Assembly (NCBI GenBank): GCA_016291725.1
Contig: JAEEYJ010000144.1
Span: forward strand, 1 to 6,631
DNA length: 6,631 nt
Reading direction: 5' to 3'
Origin: Solobacterium sp.
GTDB taxonomy: Bacteria; Bacillota_I; Bacilli_A; Erysipelotrichales; Erysipelotrichaceae
This document shows positions 1 to 5,666 of the stretch, one piece after another. Position 1 is the first letter of the stretch, and the number at the start of each line of letters is the position of its first letter. The position numbers were made by a program, and so were the translations under genes. Under the pieces are notes generated by a model. That model had not been told where the DNA came from. It was given only the letters and a program-made list of their open reading frames with translations, and searched no databases.

Positions 1-562
1 AGCGGAGGTACTGCCGGTACTGGAAGGACTGCTGTTCATCGTCGGTGATGATGGACTGACACTGGATCAGGCTGCTGCGGTGCTGGAACTGCCGGAGGAG
101 AAGATCCGGGAGTACATGCTGAACCTGCAGCTGCGCTACCAGGATGATGCGCATGGCATGGAGATCGTGGACTACGGTGGAATCTGGCGCTTCATCAGTA
201 AAGCCTCCGTACGTTCCTACGCTGAAAAGCTGTTCCAGATGGGCAGGAGTGCGTCGCTCTCCCAGGCTGCTCTGGAAACACTGGCCATCATTGCCTACAA
301 ACAGCCGATCACCCGGGTGGAAATTGAGGAGATCCGGGGCGTCGGTGCGGATATGATGCTCAAGAAGCTGCAGGCGCGGGATCTGATCCGGGAAGCCGGC
401 AGAAGCGAAGCACCGGGCAGACCGATTCTGTATGAAGTGACCGAGGAATTCATGAACAGCTTCAAACTGCTCAGTCTGGATGAGCTGCCTGAACTGCCAT
501 CGTTCAATGAAGAGGTAAGCGATGAACTATTCCATTATGAAGAAAACAGTTCTGTTGATTAG
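1..562 (+). CDS. scpB: Segregation and condensation protein B (5' end outside window)
   Basis: ScpB is a cytoplasmic, dimeric winged-helix (kleisin-partner) protein that works with ScpA and SMC to compact and segregate the chromosome. The frame is open from base 2 to the TAG at 560-562, giving 186 visible residues. Comparison with Bacillus ScpB (about 190-200 residues) suggests that only some five to ten N-terminal residues lie left of the window; the GTG at 80-82 is internal. Visible hallmarks are an N-terminal GLLFIVGDDGLT-like helix, the family signature LSQAALETLAIIAYKQPITR followed by VEIEEIRGV (visible residues about 86-114), and the second winged helix with the APGRPILYEVTEEF segment. 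The C-terminus is the usual acidic tail (DELPELP, then Glu/Asp-rich). scpA would be expected immediately upstream. The last 41 bases overlap the next gene in another frame. Identity is very secure; only the missing start is unknown. Confidence 0.95.
   Translation, partial: AEVLPVLEGLLFIVGDDGLTLDQAAAVLELPEEKIREYMLNLQLRYQDDAHGMEIVDYGGIWRFISKASVRSYAEKLFQMGRSASLSQAALETLAIIAYKQPITRVEIEEIRGVGADMMLKKLQARDLIREAGRSEAPGRPILYEVTEEFMNSFKLLSLDELPELPSFNEEVSDELFHYEENSSVD
510..516 (+). promoter_or_regulatory. Ribosome binding site of the SGNH lipoprotein gene, inside scpB
   Basis: The sequence AAGAGGT lies inside the scpB coding region and ends 5 nt before the ATG at 522. A second in-frame ATG at 537 gives the more standard signal-peptide start (MKKTVLL), but it would sit about 20 nt from this site, which is too far. 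The spacing therefore favours 522. The choice affects only five residues ahead of the lipoprotein signal peptide. Confidence 0.6.
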
Positions 563-1298
563 TGCAGTGTGCCTGGCAGGCTGCTCAGCTATGCAGCAAA
601 CGATGAATCCGGCTGCAGAGGACGGTGCGGAGAAGGAGTACGGCTGTACAGCAGTGGATATCTACAATTACTCCGGCACTGTGCCTGAGCACGCTCCGGC
701 GGAGGACTGGTGGTATGACGGGGCTCTGTATGCCGGGGATTCGCGGATGGGTACGCTAGCTCTGTTCGGCACACATCCGAACGCAGAAGTGGACTATGTG
801 ACATCGCTGAACCTGCTGCTGATCGATATGATGCAGGTGGACGAGCGGGAGGATGAAGTCACCCTGGTGGATATTTTCTCCACAACGGACAAGAGGGATA
901 TCTATCTGCTGTTCGGCATCAATGAAATCCGGAACCCTAATTTCTATGCCTTTGCGGACAAATACCAGGAAGTCATAGATCTGATCAGGAATCAGGTTCC
1001 GTATGCTAATATATATATTATGCTGGCCTACCATCCGGACTATATCTCCAATCTTCCGGAGCCTGCACTGACGGAACACCTTGATGATCTGAACAACACA
1101 CTGCGCTGGGTCGCGGCAACGAAGAGAGTCTTTGTGATCAACACCGGTGAAGCACTGGAAGGGGAAGATGGTACGGTTGTGGATGAATATGTCTGGGATG
1201 GACTGCATGTGAATCCGGCAGGGGCAGCAGTGCTCGAGGACTATCTGGGCAGACACTATATTTGGAGCGGGGAATATGTTAAAGAAATTTGTGAGTAG
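522..1298 (+). CDS. SGNH/GDSL hydrolase-family lipoprotein
   Basis: Predicted surface lipoprotein of 258 residues. Residues 6-21 form a lipoprotein signal peptide (MKK, hydrophobic core, lipobox LAGC) with the lipidated cysteine at C21. After a linker of about 40 residues comes an SGNH-like domain (about 62-250). Block I is GDSRMG with the candidate nucleophile S74, block III is LLFGINEI with N134, and block V is DGLHVNPAG with the D226/H229 pair. These are the residues expected for an esterase, acyl-esterase or acetyltransferase-type hydrolase. The block II glycine that helps form the oxyanion hole is not obvious: the matching stretch reads VTSLNLL (residues 93-99). The gene starts 41 bases inside scpB and its end overlaps the next lipoprotein gene by 23 bases, so co-transcription and translational coupling are likely. 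The probable substrate is an acyl or acetyl group on an envelope glycan, but nothing in the sequence names it. Alternative start: ATG at 537. Confidence 0.85.
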   Translation: MNYSIMKKTVLLISAVCLAGCSAMQQTMNPAAEDGAEKEYGCTAVDIYNYSGTVPEHAPAEDWWYDGALYAGDSRMGTLALFGTHPNAEVDYVTSLNLLLIDMMQVDEREDEVTLVDIFSTTDKRDIYLLFGINEIRNPNFYAFADKYQEVIDLIRNQVPYANIYIMLAYHPDYISNLPEPALTEHLDDLNNTLRWVAATKRVFVINTGEALEGEDGTVVDEYVWDGLHVNPAGAAVLEDYLGRHYIWSGEYVKEICE

Positions 1299-1731
1299 TT
1301 TGCTGGCTGTAGTGATGCTGGCAGGATGTGCCGGCGGACAGGCTGCGGAACGGAAGCCGGCAGCGGAAGTGGCCGCAAGGATCGTCAAGGACCTGAAGCT
1401 GGAGGAAACGGTTTCCGAGGCCAGCAGCCGTGTTGTGAACGGTCTGCTGTTCTTCGATGAGGGCGATATTTCAGACGGCAGTCTGTACCTTTCCCAGAAC
1501 AAGGGGGACACGGTTGCGGTATTCTATACCGAGGATACGGAAAAGGTCATGGCGAAGACGGAGGAGTATCTCCGTACGCTGAAGGCCCAGCTGGAAACCT
1601 ACGCGCCTTCCGAGGTATTCAAGGTGGACAATGGTGTAGTGACCAGCGGAGACGGTATTGTACTGGTCATCATCTGCGATGACCTGCAGAGCGCCAAGGA
1701 AGAGGCGGAAACCATTCTGAATGAACGGTAG
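1276..1731 (+). CDS. DUF4358-type lipoprotein
   Basis: Small predicted lipoprotein of 151 residues. MLKKF followed by a hydrophobic stretch and the lipobox LAGC (C18) directs lipidation and anchoring to the outer face of the membrane. The mature part (about 30-148) matches my recollection of the DUF4358 pattern found in many Clostridia: a predicted helix (AAEVAARIVKDL), a middle segment on self-presentation and charge (SQNKGDTVAVFYTED), a helix containing LKAQLETYAPSEVFKV, and a closing strand GDGIVLVIICDD. No catalytic motif is visible and the family has no established function. The ATG at 1276 has a GGAG at 1264-1267 with 8 nt spacing, inside the preceding SGNH gene, and the two frames overlap by 23 bases. 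The stop codon lies within the stem of the terminator that follows. The family call is by pattern memory; the lipoprotein call is firm. Confidence 0.8.
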   Translation: MLKKFVSSLLAVVMLAGCAGGQAAERKPAAEVAARIVKDLKLEETVSEASSRVVNGLLFFDEGDISDGSLYLSQNKGDTVAVFYTEDTEKVMAKTEEYLRTLKAQLETYAPSEVFKVDNGVVTSGDGIVLVIICDDLQSAKEEAETILNER

Positions 1732-1745
1732 AAATACCGTTTTTT
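1724..1745 (+). terminator. Intrinsic terminator of the scpB-lipoprotein unit
   Basis: The stem arm AACGGTA (1724-1730) pairs with TACCGTT (1735-1741) around a GAAA tetraloop, and a run of six T begins at 1740. The upstream arm includes part of the TAG stop codon (1729-1731) of the DUF4358 gene, so a terminating ribosome could interfere with hairpin folding. This marks the end of the upstream unit, with a new promoter immediately after it. Confidence 0.85.
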
Positions 1746-1752
1746 CTATTGG

Positions 1753-1782
1753 TTGACAGTGTTTCCTGCGAGAATCTATAGT
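1753..1782 (+). promoter_or_regulatory. Sigma-70/sigma-A type promoter for the peptidase-amidohydrolase operon
   Basis: A perfect -35 box TTGACA (1753-1758) and a five-of-six -10 box TATAGT (1777-1782) are separated by 18 nt. Transcription should start near 1789, giving a leader of only about 19 nt before the ATG at 1808. The -35 begins 7 nt after the T-run of the preceding terminator, so the operon boundary is compact. No clear operator is seen in the spacer. Confidence 0.8.
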
Positions 1783-1794
1783 AGTTTCATGTGT

Positions 1795-1799
1795 GGAGG
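1795..1799 (+). promoter_or_regulatory. Ribosome binding site that sets the S9 peptidase start
   Basis: GGAGG lies 8 nt before the ATG at 1808. The frame is also open from a GTG at 1793, but that codon overlaps this site and would have no Shine-Dalgarno sequence of its own, and the predicted transcript would begin only a few bases before it. The ATG at 1808 is therefore the likely start. Confidence 0.85.
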
Positions 1800-1807
1800 A
1801 CGGTCCT

Positions 1808-3766
1808 ATGGAAAAGATCAGAAAAGAGGACATAGCACAGCTCCGGTTCCTGAGCGGCATTCTGCTCAGTCCGGATAAAAAACAGGCAGTATGTACAATC
1901 ACAGAGAGTGATCTGAAAAAGAACGGCTACCGGAAGGATCTGTATCTTTTCAAACGGGATTGCAGTGAGCTGCTCCGGATGACCTGGTCCGGCAACAACG
2001 CCGGTGCTGTCTGGGATGACAATGAGACACTGCTCTTCAACAGTGAACGCAAGGAAGAGGATAAAGCGAAGGATACGGAAGAAAAGACGGTCTTCTATCG
2101 TTTGAATATCCATGGCGGTGAAGCCCACGAAGCATTCACGGTCAAGAAGGAGGTACTGAGCATCCGGAAGATCAAGAACGGTGTCTATGCCATGCTGGTG
2201 GATACCGACTGGAACAAGCCGGATCCGGAGACAACGGACAAGGAAATCTGCCTGGAGGAGCAGGACTACCACATCTTTGAGGAAGTGCCTTTCTGGGCCA
2301 ATAATGAAGGATACGTGTCCGGCAGGCGCAGTGCCTTGTTCATCTATCACGAAGAAGACGGCAGCCTGCAGCGGCTTACAGAACGTACAGAAGGGGTATC
2401 CTCCTTTGATGTACAGCCGGAGCGGATTCTCTGGATCAGCCGGACCTATGACGGACTCCTTCCCCTGACTTCGCAGCTGAAGCTCTATGATGCGGAAACC
2501 GGGGAAACCAGGGTCATAGCGGAGGACCTGCGGATTGACGACGCTGTGTTCGCCGGCAGTACGATTGTCTACGCAGCGAGTGATATGGAGATCTGGGGCA
2601 GCGGCAAACAGCCGGATCTGCACCGTTATGATCTGCAGAGCGGAAAAACTGTGAAATGGGTGAACGAAGACGAACTGACCATCGGCAGTACACCGATGAC
2701 AGACAGTACGTACGGCTCCGGACGCTCCTTCCTCAGCAGCGGGGAAACCGTCTGGCTGAAAGTGCTGAAGGGATGCCGGAATGAAATCATGCGCTTTACA
2801 CCGGAGAATACATTGGAGACTGCAGTATCCTTCAACGGTGCAGTGTTCTGCTTCGATACAGATGGAACGGAACTGATCGCCTGTGCAGCGGAAGCGGACG
2901 GCCTCGGTTCTCTGTGGACGGGTGAGAAGGAGATGACCAAGGCCATCGATCCCAACGAAGACTATATCAGGACGCATTGGATCGCTCATGCGGAGTACAT
3001 TCCGTTCGTGGATTCCGACGGGATAAGGATCGATGGATGGATCCTGAAGCCGGAAGGCTTCAATGAAATGGACAGTGTACCGGGGATTCTGGAGATCCAC
3101 GGTGGACCGCGGGCAGCCTACGGTGAACTGTTCTTCCATGAGATGCAGCAGTTCGCCGGGGAAGGCTATGCCGTGTTCTACTGCAATCCCAGGGGAGGTG
3201 AAGGATATGGGGAAGCCTTTGCGGACCTGCGGGGAAAATACGGTACGGTTGACTACTGTGATCTGATGGAGTTCACGGACCATGTTCTGAAGCTGTATCC
3301 AAAGATAGATGTGAACAGGCTCGGTGCGGCAGGCGGGTCCTACGGCGGCTTTATGTGCAACTGGATCGAAGGGCATACCGATCGTTTCGCGGCCATTGCG
3401 TCGCAGCGCAGCATTGCCAACTGGGTATCCGACTTCGGTGTCAGTGAGATCGGCGTCAGCTTCGACGGTGAGGAAATGGCCGCAACACCGTGGACGGATA
3501 TGGAGAAGATGTGGAGGCAGTCTCCGCTGAAGTATGCAGATCAGGCGAAGACACCGATTCTGTTCATCCATTCCCTGTGTGACTACAATGTTACGATTGA
3601 TCAGGGACTGGAGATGTTTACTGCAATGAAGTACTTCGGTGTACCGTCCCGGATGGTTGTCTTTGAAGGAGAGACCCACAGTCTGTCGCGCATCGGCAAG
3701 CCCAAGCACCGGATCCGCAGGCTGAAGGAAATGAACGATTGGTTCGAACACTGGCTGAAGAAATAG
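1808..3766 (+). CDS. S9-family serine peptidase (YuxL/acylaminoacyl-peptidase-like)
   Basis: Cytosolic serine peptidase of 652 residues, typical for YuxL-like members of the prolyl oligopeptidase family; such enzymes cleave short peptides or remove N-terminal acyl-amino acids. Residues 1 to about 390 show the loose beta-strand repeats of a beta-propeller that would restrict access to peptides (for example DLHRYDLQSGK, MRFTPENTLE). From about 398 (DSDGIRIDGWILKP) the alpha/beta-hydrolase domain begins, with the oxyanion-region HGGP at 431-434, NPRGGEGYGEAF, the nucleophile elbow GGSYGGF with S511, the acid D592 in IHSLCDYN and the base H624 in GETHSLSRIGKPKHR. The triad is complete. The residue two after the acid is Asn where many relatives have Arg (DxR). 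There is no signal peptide or membrane segment. It has its own promoter and is followed 13 nt later by an amidohydrolase gene. The exact substrate cannot be read from sequence. Confidence 0.93.
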   Translation: MEKIRKEDIAQLRFLSGILLSPDKKQAVCTITESDLKKNGYRKDLYLFKRDCSELLRMTWSGNNAGAVWDDNETLLFNSERKEEDKAKDTEEKTVFYRLNIHGGEAHEAFTVKKEVLSIRKIKNGVYAMLVDTDWNKPDPETTDKEICLEEQDYHIFEEVPFWANNEGYVSGRRSALFIYHEEDGSLQRLTERTEGVSSFDVQPERILWISRTYDGLLPLTSQLKLYDAETGETRVIAEDLRIDDAVFAGSTIVYAASDMEIWGSGKQPDLHRYDLQSGKTVKWVNEDELTIGSTPMTDSTYGSGRSFLSSGETVWLKVLKGCRNEIMRFTPENTLETAVSFNGAVFCFDTDGTELIACAAEADGLGSLWTGEKEMTKAIDPNEDYIRTHWIAHAEYIPFVDSDGIRIDGWILKPEGFNEMDSVPGILEIHGGPRAAYGELFFHEMQQFAGEGYAVFYCNPRGGEGYGEAFADLRGKYGTVDYCDLMEFTDHVLKLYPKIDVNRLGAAGGSYGGFMCNWIEGHTDRFAAIASQRSIANWVSDFGVSEIGVSFDGEEMAATPWTDMEKMWRQSPLKYADQAKTPILFIHSLCDYNVTIDQGLEMFTAMKYFGVPSRMVVFEGETHSLSRIGKPKHRIRRLKEMNDWFEHWLKK

Positions 3767-3771
3767 AGGAG
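3767..3771 (+). promoter_or_regulatory. Ribosome binding site that sets the amidohydrolase start
   Basis: AGGAG begins right after the TAG stop of the peptidase gene. It lies only 2 nt from the ATG at 3774 but 8 nt from the in-frame ATG at 3780. The spacing favours 3780, giving a protein that begins MLIKNGRIFDA, the usual N-terminus of this family. Overlap of stop codon and ribosome binding site suggests re-initiation by ribosomes finishing the peptidase. Confidence 0.75.
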
Positions 3772-3779
3772 AAATGAAC

Positions 3780-4919
3780 ATGTTGATCAAGAACGGAAGA
3801 ATCTTCGATGCGGTGCATGAGGAACCGTATACAGCAGACATTCTGGTGGAGGATGGGAAGATCAAGACCATCGGCACCGGGTTTACGGACGATGATGTAT
3901 TTGATGCGGAAGGCTTCAGCGTCTATCCCGGCTGGGTGGATGCGCACAGCCATCTCGGCCTCTCCGGCTACGGCATCGGCTATGAAGGCCATGACTACAA
4001 CGAAATGAGCGATATCTGCACCCCGCAGCTGCGAGGGATAGACAGCTTCAATCCTCTGGATCCGTCCGTCCGTAAAGCAGCCCTTGCCGGTGTAACAACG
4101 ATTGCGGTCGGTCCGGGCAGCGCCAATGCAATCGGCGGTACCTGGGCGGCGATCAAGCCCGTAGGCGTCTGCGCGGACGATATGATCGTAAAGGACCCGG
4201 TCGCGATGAAAGGCGCTTTGGGCGAGAACCCCAAGCGCGTGTACAGGGAGCGCGGCGCAAGCGCAAGAATGTCCACGATTGCGCATATGAGGAATCTGCT
4301 GTTCCGCACCAGGGACTATCTGGCAAGAAAGGAAGCGGCGAACGGAGATATCACCCGCATGCCTGCCTTTGATATGAAGCTGGAGGCGATGATCCCGGTC
4401 ATCCGGAAGGAACTGCCGCTGAAGATCCATGCGCATCAGGCAAATGATATTCTGGGTGCCATCCGGGTAGCCAAGGAGTTTGATGTCAGAATGACCATTG
4501 AACATGCAACGGAAGGTCACCTGATTGCGGACAAGCTGGCCGAGAACAAGCAGTATATGCTGGCAGTCGGTCCGACATTCACCGACGCGTCGAAGTTCGA
4601 ACTCCGGAATAAATCATGGGAAACCGCCGGTGTTCTGGCGAACAAAGGCTGCCATGTATGCATCATTACGGACCATCCGTTCGCACTGGAATACAGTTTC
4701 CCGCTCTATGCCGGTATGGCTGTAAAGGCCGGAATGAAGCGCTTTGACGCTCTGAAGGCGATTACAATCAACGCTGCCGAGCATCTGGGCATCGAAGACC
4801 GTGTCGGCAGTATTGAACCCGGCAAGGACGCAGACATCAACATCTATGAGGGGGATCCTCTGGAGACGACAGGCAGGCTCATCGCTGTCTTCATTGATGG
4901 TAAGCGGATAGAGGAATAA
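3780..4919 (+). CDS. Metal-dependent amidohydrolase, imidazolonepropionase-like group
   Basis: Cytosolic hydrolase of 379 residues from the amidohydrolase superfamily (COG1228-like: imidazolonepropionase and related prolidases), which opens cyclic amides or cleaves peptide-like bonds with a bound metal. A small N-terminal beta-sandwich part (LIKNGRIFD to about residue 50) leads into PGWVDAHSHL with metal ligands H56 and H58. Further probable ligands are H217 or H219 (KIHAHQ), H242 (TIEHATEGH) and D298 (IITDHP), in the usual TIM-barrel order. The segment GSANAIGGTWAAIKPVG and the motif MKGALGENPKRVY match a widespread but poorly characterised bacterial and archaeal branch. The C-terminal end (GSIEPGKDADINIYEGDPLE, then VFIDGKRI) completes the sandwich and is full length. 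No obvious carboxylated barrel lysine is seen, suggesting a mononuclear site (inference). Pairing with an S9 peptidase hints at peptide or peptide-derived amide breakdown. Substrate unknown; alternative start ATG at 3774. Confidence 0.9.
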   Translation: MLIKNGRIFDAVHEEPYTADILVEDGKIKTIGTGFTDDDVFDAEGFSVYPGWVDAHSHLGLSGYGIGYEGHDYNEMSDICTPQLRGIDSFNPLDPSVRKAALAGVTTIAVGPGSANAIGGTWAAIKPVGVCADDMIVKDPVAMKGALGENPKRVYRERGASARMSTIAHMRNLLFRTRDYLARKEAANGDITRMPAFDMKLEAMIPVIRKELPLKIHAHQANDILGAIRVAKEFDVRMTIEHATEGHLIADKLAENKQYMLAVGPTFTDASKFELRNKSWETAGVLANKGCHVCIITDHPFALEYSFPLYAGMAVKAGMKRFDALKAITINAAEHLGIEDRVGSIEPGKDADINIYEGDPLETTGRLIAVFIDGKRIEE

Positions 4920-4963
4920 AAAAAGATCCGGTCCTGAAGCGAAGGCTTCAAGGCCGGATTTTT
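4918..4963. terminator. Bidirectional intrinsic terminator between convergent operons
   Basis: A 15-position stem (4926-4940 with 4945-4959, loop GAAG at 4941-4944) contains one C-A mismatch and one G-U type pair. On the plus strand it is followed by five T (4959-4963), ending the peptidase-amidohydrolase operon. On the minus strand the same hairpin is followed by seven T (the A-run 4918-4924), ending kdpDE. The A-run overlaps the TAA stop of the amidohydrolase, and the kdpE stop at 4968-4970 is 4 nt beyond the plus-strand T-run. Confidence 0.88.
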
Positions 4964-4967
4964 CCTG

Positions 4968-5666
4968 TTATTCTTCAGCACGGATCATCTGGTATCCGAT
5001 CCCGACATGGGTACGGATCAGTGCTTCTTCGGATTCATCCTGGTTCAGCTTTCTGCGCAGCGAAGTCATATAGACACGGAGGGATACAATATCCGTTTCC
5101 ATCGTACTGCCCCAGATATGCTGGATAATGTAGGAATGGGTCAGTACCTTGCCGGTATTCCTGCTCAGCAGGCAGAGCAGTTTGTACTCGATCGGGGTCA
5201 GGTGGATCTCCCGTTCACCGCGCTTGACAATGGACGCTGCATAGTCTATGAACAGATCACCGTTGCGGTAGATGGATTCCGAGGTGCCGGAAGCCAGCTG
5301 TATGCTGCGGCGCAGGGCAGCGCGGATCCTGGCCATCATCTCATCGACGGAGAAAGGTTTGGTCAGGTAATCATCCGCACCGTTGTCCAGTGCTTCGATC
5401 TTGTCGGAATCCTCGCCACGGGCACTGATTACGATGATCGGCACCTGCGACCAGGTTCTGACCGTACGGATGACATCAATGCCGTCCATATCGGGAAGAC
5501 CGAGATCCAGCAGAATCAATGCCGGTGCATAGGAAGCACATTGGGAAACGGCTTCCTTTCCGCCGGATGCACATACATACTCATACTGGTTCAGTTTCAA
5601 TGTTGTTGAGATGAGGTTCATGATGGACCGGTCATCTTCAACAATCAGTATTCTGGATTCTTTCAT
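4968..5666 (-). CDS. kdpE: KdpE-like OmpR-family response regulator
   Basis: Cytoplasmic transcription factor of 232 residues, the usual KdpE length. The receiver domain (about 1-118) has the acidic pocket E10/D11/D12, phospho-acceptor D54 in LILLDLGLPDMDG, switch residue S81 in VISARGE and the conserved K103 in LTKPF. The C-terminal winged helix (about 130-230) contains IHLTPIEYKLLCLL, the recognition helix near DIVSLRVYMTSLRRKL and the closing hairpin IRTHVGIGYQM. This DNA-binding part resembles KdpE more than PhoB or VicR, judging by motif memory. In characterised systems KdpE activates the kdpFABC potassium-uptake genes at low potassium. The ATG has AAAGGAG with 7 nt spacing, located inside the kinase gene; the two genes overlap by 29 bases, so translation is probably coupled. 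No kdpFABC genes are visible, so the target is inferred only from family and partner. Confidence 0.9.
   Translation of the reverse strand: MKESRILIVEDDRSIMNLISTTLKLNQYEYVCASGGKEAVSQCASYAPALILLDLGLPDMDGIDVIRTVRTWSQVPIIVISARGEDSDKIEALDNGADDYLTKPFSVDEMMARIRAALRRSIQLASGTSESIYRNGDLFIDYAASIVKRGEREIHLTPIEYKLLCLLSRNTGKVLTHSYIIQHIWGSTMETDIVSLRVYMTSLRRKLNQDESEEALIRTHVGIGYQMIRAEE

Noticed and set aside
80..82. GTG as a start for scpB
   Set aside because: The frame is open to the left edge, and the upstream residues match the ScpB N-terminal helix, so this codon is an internal valine.
756..1511. A 251-codon minus-strand open frame opposite the two lipoprotein genes
   Set aside because: The plus-strand genes have signal peptides, lipoboxes and motifs; the antisense product has none and crosses the gene boundary.
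1783..1807. A riboswitch or attenuator ahead of the peptidase operon
   Set aside because: The predicted leader is only about 19 nt, too short for a riboswitch.
1787..3877. A 696-codon open frame on the minus strand, antisense to the peptidase gene
   Set aside because: It is fully opposite a gene with a complete catalytic triad, promoter and ribosome binding site. The translation is rich in His, Cys, Phe and Arg without recognisable domains, which is typical of codon-bias shadows.
3618..4520. A 300-codon minus-strand open frame opposite the peptidase end and amidohydrolase
   Set aside because: It covers two well-supported genes on the other strand, has no recognisable motif and has the low-complexity composition of an antisense shadow.
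5007..5609. A 200-codon plus-strand open frame opposite kdpE
   Set aside because: KdpE is unambiguous on the minus strand; this frame lacks domain features and lies beyond the bidirectional terminator with no promoter seen.
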